Assembly (NCBI RefSeq): GCF_900105595.1
Contig: NZ_LT629784.1
Span: 4,507,001-4,571,000, forward strand
Source of the DNA: Stappia sp. ES.058
GTDB lineage: Bacteria; Pseudomonadota; Alphaproteobacteria; Rhizobiales; Stappiaceae
Length of the DNA stretch: 64,000 nt
Reading direction: 5' to 3'
A program made the translations under genes and the position numbers. Shown one piece after another: positions 1 through 9,173 of this stretch; position 1 is the stretch's first letter, and each line of letters starts with the position of its first letter. The notes beneath the pieces were generated by a model. That model was not told the origin of the DNA. It searched no databases and was given only the letters and a program-made list of their open reading frames with translations.

Positions 1-1274
1 TTTCGTTTTCCGGGCAGCGCGATTTCGCGCTCGGAAACGGGCTTTTCGAGAAATTCTGGGTATCGTCGCCGGCCTCGACCCGTGCCTCCGACGGATTGGG
101 CCCGCTTTACAATGCACGCTCTTGCCAGGGCTGTCATTTGAAGGACGGTCGCGGATATCCGCCGAAGAAGGGCGAGGACGCTGTCGCATTGTTTCTGCGG
201 CTCTCGGTCCCGCCAAAAACCGAGCGGCAACGCACACGGCTAGCCAGCGGGGCGGATCTCGTCGTGCCCGAGCCGATGTACGGCACCCAGTTTCAGACCT
301 TTGCCGTTCCGGGCCTTTCGGCGGAAGGCCGACTTGCCATCGACTATGCTGAAAAGGCCGTGAAGCTTGATGATGGCACCACGGTGATGCTCCAGGTGCC
401 GACCTACGAGATGACCGATCTGGGCTATGGGGAGATGCAATCCGACGTGATGGTCTCGCCCCGCGTTGCGCCGCCGATGATTGGCCTGGGGCTTCTCGAG
501 GCCATCCATCCCGGCGACATTGTCGCGCTGGCCGATCCGGACGATGCGGATGGCGATGGCATTTCGGGCCGGCCAAGCTGGCTTGGCGAGACACCGGACG
601 GTGACCGGGCCCTCGGACGGTTCGGCTGGAAGGCGTCGGCGCCAACGGTTCGCGCGCAATCCGCTGGCGCCTTTGCGGGTGACATCGGCATTTCCTCGCC
701 GGACGCGCCGCGCCCGCATGGGGACTGCACCACGCGCCAGACAGCCTGTCTGGACATGCCGACCGGCGAGCAGGCGGACCTCGGGGAAAGCGAAGCCCCC
801 GACCCGGTGCTGGAGTTGGTCGATTTCTACGCCAGAAACCTCGCGGTGCCGGCGCGGCGAAATGCTCGCGATCCCGAGGTTCTGGCCGGAAAGGCGCTGT
901 TTTCCGATCTGGGTTGTACCGGATGTCATAATCCGAAATTCGTTACTTCGCGCGCGGCTGCGCAGCCGGAGCACCGGTTCCAGTTGATCTGGCCTTATAC
1001 GGATCTGTTGTTGCACGACATGGGCGAGGGGCTTGCCGATCACCGGCCTGCCGGAACCGCGACGGGGCGAGAATGGCGCACGCCGCCGCTGTGGGGGGTC
1101 GGCCTCACCGAGATGGTGGGCGGGCGCGAAGCCTATCTTCATGACGGGCGTGCCCGTACGCTTGAAGAGGCGATCCTTTGGCATGACGGAGAGGGAAAAT
1201 CCGCCCGCGACGGATATGCCGCACTGGTGAAGAAAGACCGGGAGCGCTTGCTGCGTTTTCTGGGGTCGCTGTGA
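1..1274 (+). CDS. Di-haem oxidoreductase-like protein (DUF1111), 5' end missing
   Basis: The reading frame is open from the first bases of the window, so the true start lies upstream; the TTG at 96 falls inside the conserved stretch DGLGPLYNARSCQGCH and is not a start. Two c-type haem motifs are seen, CQGCH near the N-terminal side and CTGCH in the C-terminal third. This is the layout of the DUF1111 / thiol-oxidoreductase family of periplasmic di-haem proteins related to cytochrome c peroxidases. It precedes an imelysin and a DUF1513 gene on the same strand, the usual order of alphaproteobacterial iron-uptake clusters, so a role in periplasmic iron redox chemistry is inferred. Family assignment is firm; the substrate is unknown. 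Confidence 0.88.
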   Translation, partial: SFSGQRDFALGNGLFEKFWVSSPASTRASDGLGPLYNARSCQGCHLKDGRGYPPKKGEDAVALFLRLSVPPKTERQRTRLASGADLVVPEPMYGTQFQTFAVPGLSAEGRLAIDYAEKAVKLDDGTTVMLQVPTYEMTDLGYGEMQSDVMVSPRVAPPMIGLGLLEAIHPGDIVALADPDDADGDGISGRPSWLGETPDGDRALGRFGWKASAPTVRAQSAGAFAGDIGISSPDAPRPHGDCTTRQTACLDMPTGEQADLGESEAPDPVLELVDFYARNLAVPARRNARDPEVLAGKALFSDLGCTGCHNPKFVTSRAAAQPEHRFQLIWPYTDLLLHDMGEGLADHRPAGTATGREWRTPPLWGVGLTEMVGGREAYLHDGRARTLEEAILWHDGEGKSARDGYAALVKKDRERLLRFLGSL

Positions 1275-1353
1275 TCAACGGCAACGTGAATGGCGACGCG
1301 GTCCCGACCTTGCTCCGGGCCGATCGCTGCGACATTGGGAAAGGGTCCCGACG

Positions 1354-2478
1354 ATGAGAGCCTTGCGATTGTCCGGCATTGCCGGACTCATTGCCCTTGT
1401 GGCGGCTTCCGTGCCACCACGGATCGCGCTTGCCGATGAAAGCGAAAAGAACCCGCAGACGAACGCGTATTCATCTCTGGTTCCGGCTCTCGTGAGCGAT
1501 TATGCGGTGCCGGCGGCACGCGACCTGGAAGCACGGCTTGTGACGCTTGACGAGCGCATTGGCGATCTTTGCGCGGAGGCGGCCGACGATGATGCCGGTC
1601 GCGCGTTCGACGCTGCGTTTGGCGCGGCGGTGACGGCCCATGGCCGGCTTTTCGTGGTGCGCTTCGGCGCCCTGGCGGAAGACACGCGGCTGGAGCGGCT
1701 TGCTTTTGTGCCAGACCGGCGCGGTGTGGTGCGGCGCCAGGTGACCCGGTTGATGGCCGACCCGGACGCGTCGGCGACCGATCCGGTGTCCCTGCGAGAC
1801 AAGAGCGTGGCGCTTCAGGGTCTTTCCGCGCTCGAATGGATCGCCTACGGCGCCGACGGCACCGTGGCGCTTGGCGACCGGGATCCGGAAAGGGCATTTC
1901 GGTGTGCCTACGCCCGCGCGCTCGGTGCGCGCCTCGTCCTGCTCGCGGATGAGATCGTGGAAGCCTTTCGCGCGCCGAGCGGACAGACGGCCCTGTTGCT
2001 GAGCCCGGGACCCGGAAATCCGCTGGCGGCCGATGCTTCAGCGGCGGCCGGATTTGCGTTTCACCAGATTGTCACAAGCTTGTCGTTGCTGTCCGATCAG
2101 GTGCTTGCCCCGGTCTTGGAAGAGGGGCCGCCCGCCGCTCGGGCCACGCGCGCGCCCTTTTCGCGGTCGCACCATGCGCTTTTGCATCTGCGGGCATCGC
2201 TGCGCGGGATCGAGGCGGCGCTGCGCACTGCGGGCTTCGCCGGGATGGACGCGGATGCGGCCTGGATCGGCGACACGCTTGCGTTCGAAACGAAGAATGC
2301 GGTCACCGCGCTGGCGAGCCCGCCGGACAACCTGGCCGCCGTGCTGGCCGATCCCGAACAGCGCGCGAAACTCGCATATGTTGCGCTCGTTCTTGACGGT
2401 TTGAAACAGACGCTCGGTGGCGAACTGGCCGGCCACCTCGGCTTCCAGGGAGGCTTCAATGCCCTCGATGGAGATTGA
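1354..2478 (+). CDS. Imelysin family protein (peptidase M75-like)
   Basis: A 374-residue protein with a Sec-type signal peptide (hydrophobic residues about 8-27, ending near ALADE), so it should be periplasmic. The mature part is all-helical in composition and carries ALEWIAYG, the equivalent of the conserved glutamate-containing imelysin segment. Imelysins such as IrpA and EfeO-related proteins act in iron uptake, and the peptidase label is historical. It lies 79 bp after the di-haem gene and its end overlaps the start of the DUF1513 gene, consistent with one operon. The direct ligand cannot be read from the sequence. Confidence 0.85.
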   Translation: MRALRLSGIAGLIALVAASVPPRIALADESEKNPQTNAYSSLVPALVSDYAVPAARDLEARLVTLDERIGDLCAEAADDDAGRAFDAAFGAAVTAHGRLFVVRFGALAEDTRLERLAFVPDRRGVVRRQVTRLMADPDASATDPVSLRDKSVALQGLSALEWIAYGADGTVALGDRDPERAFRCAYARALGARLVLLADEIVEAFRAPSGQTALLLSPGPGNPLAADASAAAGFAFHQIVTSLSLLSDQVLAPVLEEGPPAARATRAPFSRSHHALLHLRASLRGIEAALRTAGFAGMDADAAWIGDTLAFETKNAVTALASPPDNLAAVLADPEQRAKLAYVALVLDGLKQTLGGELAGHLGFQGGFNALDGD

Positions 2479-3598
2479 CCGGAGGCAGTTTTTTCTGGGG
2501 ATTGGCGGGGGCGCTCTCGCATGCCTTGCAATGGCTGAAGCGCACGCAGCCGGAATCGAAGACGGCGAACCCTTGTTCGCCTCTGCAAGGCGTGAGGCGG
2601 ACGGGTCGTATTCCGTTGCCGTCGTCGGTATCGACGGGCTTGACCGCATGGTCATCCCGTTGCCGGGACGCGGCCACGACGTGACGGTTTGTCGGACAAC
2701 CGGCCGGTGTCTCTCCTTCGCGCGGCGGCCCGGCACCTTCGCGGTGCTGTTCGATCCCTTGGGCAAAACGCCACCGTCCGCCTTCGCCGCCGTGCCGGGA
2801 CGGCATTTTTACGGTCATGGCGCCTTTTCCCCCGACGGGCGTCTCGCCTATGCGACGGAAAACGACTATGCGGCCATGCGCGGGGTCATCGGCGTTTACG
2901 ACGTCTCGGGAGACATGCCGCGCCGGATCGGGGAATTCGACAGCGGCGGTATCGGACCGCACGACATCCTGCCGATGCCGGACGGACGCACGCTGGTGGT
3001 GGCCAACGGCGGCATCGCCACGCACCCGGATACGGGCCGGGACAAGCTCAATCTCGACGACATGCGGCCGAACATCGCGATGATCGACAGCACGACCGGC
3101 GGACTTGTGGGAATGGTGGAAGGCGACACCGGCCTGAGCCGGCTTTCGCTTCGTCATATGGATGTCGGCGCGGATTCGCGCGTCTGGATCGGCGGCCAGT
3201 TTCAGGGCGTGGCGAGCGAGCATCCCCCGTTGATGGCCTCGCTCGATCCGGCCGAGGGGCGCCTGCGCATGCACGACGTGCCGGACAAGTTGCGGCCCAA
3301 GCTTGAGAACTACATTGGTTCGGTGACCCTCAATCGCGACGGCAGCATTGTGGCGGCGTCCTGTCCACGCGGGGGCCGCGTGCTCTATTTCTCCGCGCGC
3401 GACGGCGCGTTCGTCGCAAGTCAGGCGCGAAATGATGCCTGCGGTCTTGCGCCCCTCGACGCCCGGTCGTTCCTGGTGTCCGACGGCGGAGGCGCGCTTC
3501 TGGAGAGCGCCAGCCCCGATCGTCCGCCGCTGTTGGCTGCGGCGCGCGCCGGTCTTGCCTGGGACAACCATCTGGTCGCGCTGCCATTGGCAGCGTGA
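2459..3598 (+). CDS. DUF1513 periplasmic protein with Tat signal
   Basis: The chosen ATG (2459; a second in-frame ATG lies at 2468) overlaps the end of the imelysin gene by 20 bp and gives an N-terminus containing RRQFFLGIGGG followed by a hydrophobic stretch ending in AHAAG, a twin-arginine signal. The body is a repetitive beta-propeller-like sequence with motifs such as YGHGAFSPDGRLAY and GPHDILPMPDGRTLVVANGG, typical of DUF1513. These proteins accompany imelysin and DUF1111 genes in proteobacterial iron loci. Export in folded form fits a cofactor- or metal-containing protein, but no function is established here. Confidence 0.85.
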   Translation: MPSMEIDRRQFFLGIGGGALACLAMAEAHAAGIEDGEPLFASARREADGSYSVAVVGIDGLDRMVIPLPGRGHDVTVCRTTGRCLSFARRPGTFAVLFDPLGKTPPSAFAAVPGRHFYGHGAFSPDGRLAYATENDYAAMRGVIGVYDVSGDMPRRIGEFDSGGIGPHDILPMPDGRTLVVANGGIATHPDTGRDKLNLDDMRPNIAMIDSTTGGLVGMVEGDTGLSRLSLRHMDVGADSRVWIGGQFQGVASEHPPLMASLDPAEGRLRMHDVPDKLRPKLENYIGSVTLNRDGSIVAASCPRGGRVLYFSARDGAFVASQARNDACGLAPLDARSFLVSDGGGALLESASPDRPPLLAAARAGLAWDNHLVALPLAA

Positions 3599-3603
3599 TC
3601 GCG

Positions 3604-4128
3604 TCAGCCGATATCGGTAAAATCGATCTCGGCCATCAGGTCTCCGGCGAGCTCTTCCAGCGCGTGCGATAGCGACTGCGGCGTAACGTCCACGGGCAGA
3701 ACGACGTCGAGTTCGGCGCGGAACATGCGCTCGCCGCTCATCGAGCCGGCATAGACTTCGGTCGACAGGTTGGTGATGCTCACGCGATGATCGGCCAGCG
3801 ATGCCGACAGCGCCTGTACGATGCCGGCATGGTCCTGGCACATCACGTTGATACGCGCGGCCTGCCCATGCGATTCGCGATCCGTCTCGCCACGCTTGAC
3901 GGTGATGTGCAGACCGCTCTCGGCGAGCCCCGAGAGTGCGCTTTCAAGGGCTGCGATCTGTGTCTTCGGCGCCTCCACCCGCACGATTCCGGCGAACTCG
4001 CCCGCCAGACGGGCCATGGAGCTCTCGATCCAGTTTCCCTCATGGGCGGCAATCGCTTCCGCGATCCGGCGCACCAGACCGGGACGGTCGTCTGCAATGA
4101 CGGTCAGAACGAGTGAAATCGTGGACAT
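3604..4128 (-). CDS. ACT-domain regulator, GcvR-like
   Basis: A 174-residue cytoplasmic protein made of two ACT domains: residues about 4-75 (VLTVIADDRPGLVRRIAEAIAAHEGNW) and about 95-170 (NVMCQDHAGIVQALSASL). This is the architecture of GcvR, the repressor partner in glycine-cleavage control, and of related amino-acid-sensing ACT proteins. No glycine cleavage genes are nearby, so the GcvR role is inferred from family only. The gene is convergent with the DUF1513 gene, ending 5 bp from it. Confidence 0.78.
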   Translation of the reverse strand: MSTISLVLTVIADDRPGLVRRIAEAIAAHEGNWIESSMARLAGEFAGIVRVEAPKTQIAALESALSGLAESGLHITVKRGETDRESHGQAARINVMCQDHAGIVQALSASLADHRVSITNLSTEVYAGSMSGERMFRAELDVVLPVDVTPQSLSHALEELAGDLMAEIDFTDIG

Positions 4129-4233
4129 GGCGCGTCTCCCCTTTCGTTTTGCGGGAAGACTAGAGCATCGGACGCAAGAGTGGGAACCGGTTTTCGGATC
4201 CGCGCGATGCGCCGCGATGACGGGCGTGCCCTG

Positions 4234-4752
4234 TCACGAGGCCTTGCGGCGGATCGGGGCGTTCCTTGCGCCGAATGCGACGGTGTAGAGCTTGTCGGCG
4301 ATTGTCGAGAGCTTGTTCAGCACCTTGAGCGGCACGCGGGCGAGGCTCGGCACGACCCTGTGGCAGAAGGCGACTTTCCGCACATAGGTCGGCACATGCC
4401 ACTCGAACCATGTATATGCCGGGAAGTAGGCCGTATCGCCGGCGCTCAGGTCGCGCGTCTCGCCGTCGGGGCCGGTCACGGTGACGCTTCCTTCGAGGAT
4501 GAAAACCGCCTCGTCGCAACCGAAATACCAGTTGAAGCGTCCCGCAGTGCAGTCCCACATGGCCATCGTCGCTCCCGCATCGGTGCCTTCTGCGATCTGG
4601 GCAACGCGCGCCTGCGGAGCGCCTTCCAGGATCCAGTCGGGATCGATCGGCGCTTGCGAAAGCTCAAGTGCGTCCAGGCGCGCGTGGGTGAGGCCGGTCG
4701 CCGTGCGTGCGGTGCTTGGCAGCAGTGGAGATTGCCCTTTGCCGGTCAACAT
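4234..4752 (-). CDS. Cupin-domain protein
   Basis: The ATG at 4752 gives a 172-residue protein; a longer frame to 4905 adds unlike sequence and runs toward the candidate riboswitch, so the shorter start was chosen. The C-terminal two thirds are a single cupin: FNWYFGCDEAVFILEGSVTVTGPDGE, then DLSAGDTAYFPAYTWFEW, matching the (S)-ureidoglycine aminohydrolase-like cupin_3 group. Cupins of this kind are metal-binding barrels with very diverse roles. Nothing in the neighbourhood points to a substrate. Confidence 0.72.
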   Translation of the reverse strand: MLTGKGQSPLLPSTARTATGLTHARLDALELSQAPIDPDWILEGAPQARVAQIAEGTDAGATMAMWDCTAGRFNWYFGCDEAVFILEGSVTVTGPDGETRDLSAGDTAYFPAYTWFEWHVPTYVRKVAFCHRVVPSLARVPLKVLNKLSTIADKLYTVAFGARNAPIRRKAS

Positions 4753-4914
4753 GTGAGGCGAATTCCTTGTCCAGTGGGTCAGCCTATGCACGTTAGACGG
4801 GAAGTGGTGAAGATCCGGTTTCCGTTGTCCCGACAATTGTACGCATCGGACGGACGGGTGCCACACCGCGTCGTATTTCGGGCTTGATGGCCGCGCGCCC
4901 CTCAACTAGCGTGC

Positions 4915-5115
4915 GCGGCCTGGGAACACTTCCCTTCGACGGCGTCCCGAAAGGGGCTGAAAACGAGTCCGGTGGCGGCCGACCCAAGTCGGGGGCCCAG
5001 TCCGGGGCTGTCCGACCGGTGACCAGGCCCGCGTGTGACGCGCGGCCGGATTTGCGGCCGGCCGATCGGTTTCCAGTCTCCCGGATCAGCACCGTTGCAG
5101 GGACATGCCACACTT
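4915..5115 (+). promoter_or_regulatory. Candidate divergent cobalamin riboswitch
   Basis: This 405-bp gene-free stretch (4753-5157) precedes the cobalamin operon. From 4941 it reads ggcgtcccgaaaggggctga, then aaaacgagtccggtg, and at 5001-5013 tccggggctgtcc followed by gaccggtgacc. These blocks resemble, in order, the first hairpin, the GGTG element and the CCGGGGCTGYCC core of alphaproteobacterial B12 riboswitches. The canonical GCAACTGT and the downstream B12 box are not clearly present, so the element may be divergent or decayed. Its position right before cbiX supports the call. A covariance search would decide. Confidence 0.5.
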
Positions 5116-5157
5116 CACCCGTGCGTTTCGCAAGGGTCGATGAGGGAGCCTATCGAG

Positions 5158-5403
5158 ATGAAACGCATATTTGCCCCAGCGGGTGTTCTGGCACAGCTTG
5201 TCGCCGGCACGAGTGCGGCGCAGGCTCATGGCGGACATATCGGCGAAGTCGCCGGTCATGCCCATTGGATCGGGATTGCGGCTGTGGCGGCAGCTGCCAC
5301 CCTTGCCGCAGGCGTGGCGCTGGCGGGCCGCAAGCGGCGGTCCAAAGCAACGGTCGACGGTGACGAAACAGCGGAGACGGCTCCGAACGAGGGTGCGGCA
5401 TGA
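5158..5403 (+). CDS. Small His-containing membrane protein (DUF6732-like)
   Basis: An 81-residue protein starting at the ATG at 5158. It has an N-terminal signal-like segment ending AQAHGG, a short HGGHIGEVAGHAH histidine cluster, one transmembrane helix (about residues 39-60) and a basic then acidic tail. Small proteins of this type often sit beside cobalamin or cobalt-transport genes. Its stop codon overlaps the cbiX start (ATGA), so the two are translationally coupled. A role in cobalt handling is inferred from histidines and position only; the DUF6732 label is from memory of the family pattern. Confidence 0.62.
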   Translation: MKRIFAPAGVLAQLVAGTSAAQAHGGHIGEVAGHAHWIGIAAVAAAATLAAGVALAGRKRRSKATVDGDETAETAPNEGAA

Positions 5404-6524
5404 TGGCGGATGCATTGATGGACCCGACACAAAACGGCGAGAAACTCGGCCTGATGATCTGCGGCCATGGCAGCCGCAATCGCGGAGCGGTGCAGGAGTT
5501 CGCGCGGCTCGCGGAAGGCTTGCGCACCCGCTTTCCCGGCTGGCCGGTGGAATACGGCTACCTCGAGTTTGCCAATCCGGTGATCAAGGACGGGCTGGAC
5601 AAGCTGTGCGATCAGGGCTGCACGCGTATCCTCGCGGTGCCGGGCATGCTGTTTGCGGCCGGTCATGCCAAGAATGACATCCCCTCCGTTCTCAACACCT
5701 ATCAGGCGCAGAACCCGGGCGTGACCATCGACTACGGACGCGAGCTGGCCGTTGATCCGCGGATGATCCGCGCGGCCGCTGCGCGCATCCAGGAAGCGCT
5801 CGACGCCAGCGACAGCGATGTTCCGCTGCATGAAACGCTGCTGATGGTGGTCGGACGCGGCGCCTCCGATCCGGACGCCAACTCTAACGTCGCCAAGATC
5901 ACCCGCATGCTGTGGGAAGGTTTCGGCTTCGGCTGGGCGGAGACCTGCTATTCCGGCGTCACCTTCCCGCTCGTGGAGCCCGGGCTGGAGCATGCCGCCA
6001 GGCTCGGTTACCGCCGCATCGTCGTCTTTCCGTATTTCCTGTTCTCCGGCGTCCTGGTGTCGCGTATCTACAACCGCACGGACGAGGTTGCCGAACGCCA
6101 TCCGGAGATCGAGTTTCTCAAGGCCGGCTATCTGAACGACCATCCGCAGGTGATCGACACGATGGCGGATCGGGTGCGCGAGATCCTGCAGGGCTCCAAC
6201 CTGATGAACTGCCAGATGTGCAAGTACCGGGAGCAGGTGCTCGGCTTCGAGGAGGACATCGGCCGTGCGCAGGAAAGCCATCATCATCACGTCGAGGGTC
6301 TGGGGGCGGAAGCCGAATGCCAGCTTTGCGACGTGACCTGCACCGGCGCCTGCGAGGCCCAGCCGCGGGAGCACCACCACCATCATCATCACGGTGACGG
6401 ACACGACCATCCTCACGGGCACGGGCACGGGCACGGGCATGATCATTCCCACGATCACCATCACCCGGTCTATCCGCATGCGGATCACCCGCTGGGGCCG
6501 AAGTCGATGAGGCCCAAGGGGTGA
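5400..6524 (+). CDS. cbiX: Sirohydrochlorin cobaltochelatase CbiX, long form with His-rich tail
   Basis: A 374-residue chelatase that should insert cobalt into sirohydrochlorin (factor II) in the cytoplasm. The N-terminal active-site region LMICGHGSRNRG holds His23; GHAKNDIP and GRGASDPDANSN are further conserved blocks. The C-terminal extension has CQMC (271-274), then CQLC (307-310), C314 and C318, which could bind an Fe-S cluster as in long CbiX proteins, followed by a histidine-rich tail with a run of seven histidines and repeated GHGH, probably a metal store. Start and stop overlap both neighbours by 4 nt. Presence of CbiX argues for cobalt insertion early in the pathway. Confidence 0.92.
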   Translation: MMADALMDPTQNGEKLGLMICGHGSRNRGAVQEFARLAEGLRTRFPGWPVEYGYLEFANPVIKDGLDKLCDQGCTRILAVPGMLFAAGHAKNDIPSVLNTYQAQNPGVTIDYGRELAVDPRMIRAAAARIQEALDASDSDVPLHETLLMVVGRGASDPDANSNVAKITRMLWEGFGFGWAETCYSGVTFPLVEPGLEHAARLGYRRIVVFPYFLFSGVLVSRIYNRTDEVAERHPEIEFLKAGYLNDHPQVIDTMADRVREILQGSNLMNCQMCKYREQVLGFEEDIGRAQESHHHHVEGLGAEAECQLCDVTCTGACEAQPREHHHHHHHGDGHDHPHGHGHGHGHDHSHDHHHPVYPHADHPLGPKSMRPKG

Positions 6525-7183
6525 GCAGGACGCCCGCCGGCGGCTATGATTACGAACGCGATCCGGCGGCGATCTATCGCCGGTCCTTTGCCATCGTGCG
6601 CGCCGAAGCCGATCTCGATGCCGTGCCGACGGATCTCCATCCGGCGGCCATCCGCATCATCCACGCCTGCGGTATGCCGGAGGTGGCCGCCGATCTCGCC
6701 TGGAGCGATGGGGTCGCGCAGGCGGTCGCGCACGCGCTTGCGAACGGCGCGCCGGTCTTCGCCGATGTTCGCATGGTCACGGAAGGCATCATCGCCAGCC
6801 GCTTGCCGGCGGACAATGAGGTGATCTGCACCCTCAACGATCCACGCGTGCCGGAGCTGGCGGGCAGGCTTGCGACGACCCGCTCGGCGGCTGCCGTGGA
6901 GTTGTGGCGCGAGCGGCTCGACGGCGCGGTCGTGGTGATCGGCAATGCGCCGACGGCGCTGTTTCATCTGCTGGAACGGCTCGCCGACTGGGACGTCCGC
7001 CCGGCCGCAGTCCTCGGCTTCCCGGTCGGTTTCGTCGGTGCGGCGGAATCGAAGGACGCGCTTGCCGACAATCCCTTTGACGTTCCCTATTTGGTTCTGC
7101 GCGGTCGGCGCGGCGGGTCGGCGATTGCGGCAGCCGCGCTCAACGCACTGGCCGGCGGCGTGCCGGAGGAGGCCGCACCGTGA
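6521..7183 (+). CDS. cobH: Precorrin-8X methylmutase CobH/CbiC
   Basis: A 220-residue enzyme that moves the C11 methyl group to C12, giving hydrogenobyrinate or its cobalt form. The signature IIHACGMPEVAADL contains the catalytic histidine (His48 here), and LGFPVGFVGAAESK is the conserved C-terminal block. It starts at GTG 6521, overlapping the cbiX stop by 4 nt, and ends with a GTGA overlap with cobL. Length matches the family. Confidence 0.94.
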   Translation: MSRTPAGGYDYERDPAAIYRRSFAIVRAEADLDAVPTDLHPAAIRIIHACGMPEVAADLAWSDGVAQAVAHALANGAPVFADVRMVTEGIIASRLPADNEVICTLNDPRVPELAGRLATTRSAAAVELWRERLDGAVVVIGNAPTALFHLLERLADWDVRPAAVLGFPVGFVGAAESKDALADNPFDVPYLVLRGRRGGSAIAAAALNALAGGVPEEAAP

Positions 7184-8418
7184 GCGAGATTGCCGACCCT
7201 GTCGTGGATGGCCAAGCCGCCCCGTGGCTGATGCTGATCGGCCTGGGCGAGGACGGCTGGGACGGTCTGTCGCAGCTTGCGCGCGGAGCCCTGCGCGATT
7301 CGCCAAGGGTTTTTGGCGGTGCGCGCCATGCGAAACTCCTCGTCGCCCACGGCATTGAAGTCACGCTCTGGCCGTCTCCCTTTCACGAAGGGCTTGAGGC
7401 GCTGCTTTCGGCGCGCGGCACACCGACGGTGGTGCTGGCGAGCGGCAATCCGATGTGGTTCGGCATCGGATCAACGCTTGCCCGCCGTCTGTCACCGTCC
7501 GAGATGACGATCCTGCCGGGGCATTCCTCCCTGTCGCTTGCCGCGTCCCGTCTTTGCTGGCCGCTGCAGGACGTCGAGATCGTGTCGCTGCACGGCCGGT
7601 CGCTCGATTCTTTGCGCGCGCGGCTCTATCCCGGTGCGCGGCTGCTGTGCCTGACCTCCGACGGCGCGGCGGTTCACGCGATTGCCGATCTCCTCGCCGA
7701 CGAGGGCTATGGCGCAAGCCGGCTGACGGTTCTCGAACATCTCGGCGGTTCGCGCGAACGTGTCGTTGCCGGCACGGCGGAAGGCTGGGACGAAGCGGTC
7801 GCCGATCTCAATGTACTGGCCATCGAGGCCGAGGCTGTGCGCGATACACCTTTGCGCGCCTGCGTGCCGGGTCTGCCGGACGACGCCTTTCGTCACGACG
7901 GCAAGATCACCAAGCGCGAGGTGCGTGCCGTCACGCTCGCCCGTCTGGCACCGGTCCCCGGCGCGCGTCTGTGGGATATCGGCGCGGGGTCCGGCGCGGT
8001 TTCCATCGAGTGGCTGCGCGCCGCGCGCGGCACCTCGGCCATCGCGCTGGAACCCGATGACGGGCGTCGCGCCGTGGCGCTGGCCAATGCAGCTGCCCTC
8101 GGCACGCCGCAGCTTGATCTGCGCAACGCCTCCGCGCCGGAGGGACTGGACGGGCTGGAACGTCCCGATGCCGTCTTTCTGGGAGGCGGCCTTACCGCGC
8201 CGGGGATCGTCGATGCCGTCTTCGAAGCGTTGACGCCCGGCGGTCGGCTCGTTGCAAATGCCGTCACGCTGGAAAGCGAGGCCGTGCTTCTCGCCGCCCA
8301 CGCGCGACTGGGCGGGGAGCTCACGCGCATCGCCATTTCCCGAGCAAGTCCGGTTGGCGGGCTGACCGGCTGGCGCCCGTTGATGCCCGTGACGCAGTGG
8401 AGCCTGGTGAAACCGTGA
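7180..8418 (+). CDS. cobL: Precorrin-6Y methyltransferase/decarboxylase CobL (CbiE-CbiT fusion)
   Basis: A 412-residue two-domain protein. The N-terminal half (about 12-210) is the CbiE tetrapyrrole methyltransferase with GLGEDGWDGL and VLASGNPMWFGIG; the C-terminal half (about 230-412) is the CbiT class I methyltransferase with LWDIGAGSGAVSIEWLRA. Together they methylate C5 and C15 and decarboxylate the acetate side chain. GTG start at 7180, coupled to cobH by a 4-nt overlap. Confidence 0.94.
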   Translation: MSEIADPVVDGQAAPWLMLIGLGEDGWDGLSQLARGALRDSPRVFGGARHAKLLVAHGIEVTLWPSPFHEGLEALLSARGTPTVVLASGNPMWFGIGSTLARRLSPSEMTILPGHSSLSLAASRLCWPLQDVEIVSLHGRSLDSLRARLYPGARLLCLTSDGAAVHAIADLLADEGYGASRLTVLEHLGGSRERVVAGTAEGWDEAVADLNVLAIEAEAVRDTPLRACVPGLPDDAFRHDGKITKREVRAVTLARLAPVPGARLWDIGAGSGAVSIEWLRAARGTSAIALEPDDGRRAVALANAAALGTPQLDLRNASAPEGLDGLERPDAVFLGGGLTAPGIVDAVFEALTPGGRLVANAVTLESEAVLLAAHARLGGELTRIAISRASPVGGLTGWRPLMPVTQWSLVKP

Positions 8419-9173
8419 GCGATCTACACGCCCCCGCATCGAATCGTCTCGGCGGAACGTTTTACGGCGTCGGGCTTGGGCCCGGCGATCCGGAGCTGAT
8501 GACACTGAAGGCGCACCGGCTGATCTCCAATGCGCGGATCATTGCCTATCCGGCGCCCGATGATGGCGAGAGTTTCGCCCGCTCAATCGCAGCAGACGCG
8601 ATCCGGCCCGACGCCCGCGAGATCCCGATTGTTGTGCCGATGCGGGTGGACCGCTTCCCGGCCCGGGCCGTCTATGACAAGGCGGCGGAGAAGATCGGCG
8701 CGGCTCTCGACGACGGCCACGACGTGGTAACCCTGTGCGAGGGAGACCCCTTCTTCTACGGCTCCTTCATGTATCTGTTCGAGCGGCTGTCTCCGCGCTT
8801 TGCCTGCGAGATCGTGCCGGGCGTGACCTCGCTGACCGCCTGTGCCGCGCGGCTCGGACGTCCGCTCACCGCGCGCAACGATGTGCTCACCGTGATCCCC
8901 GGGCCGCTGCCGGACGACGAGATCCGTCCGCGCATCGAGGCGGCTGGAGCAGTCGCGATCATGAAGGTCGGACGCCACCTCGACCGTCTCACGCGGTTGC
9001 TCGACGAGATGGGGCTTTTATCCTTTTCCGGCTACGCGGAACGCGCAACGCTTGCAAACGAGCAGGTCATGCCGCTTGCAAGCGTTCAGGCCGCCACCGC
9101 CCCGTATTTTTCCATGATCCTGATTTACAAGGGAGATGAAGCGTGGATGCTTCCGCCGCAATCCTCGTCCTGA
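8415..9173 (+). CDS. cobI: Precorrin-2 C20-methyltransferase CobI/CbiL
   Basis: A 252-residue SAM-dependent tetrapyrrole methylase. FYGVGLGPGDPELMTLKA near the N-terminus and VTLCEGDPFFYGSFMYLFE are the hallmark blocks of CobI. The GTG at 8415 overlaps the cobL stop by 4 nt and is preferred over the GTG at 8397. With CbiX present the substrate may be cobalt-factor II or precorrin-2; sequence alone does not say. Confidence 0.93.
   Translation: MSDLHAPASNRLGGTFYGVGLGPGDPELMTLKAHRLISNARIIAYPAPDDGESFARSIAADAIRPDAREIPIVVPMRVDRFPARAVYDKAAEKIGAALDDGHDVVTLCEGDPFFYGSFMYLFERLSPRFACEIVPGVTSLTACAARLGRPLTARNDVLTVIPGPLPDDEIRPRIEAAGAVAIMKVGRHLDRLTRLLDEMGLLSFSGYAERATLANEQVMPLASVQAATAPYFSMILIYKGDEAWMLPPQSSS

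Noticed and set aside
6371..6465. Repetitive CAC/CAT and GGGCAC stretch as a DNA repeat element
   Set aside because: It is the coding sequence of the histidine-rich tail of CbiX, in frame and expected for the protein.
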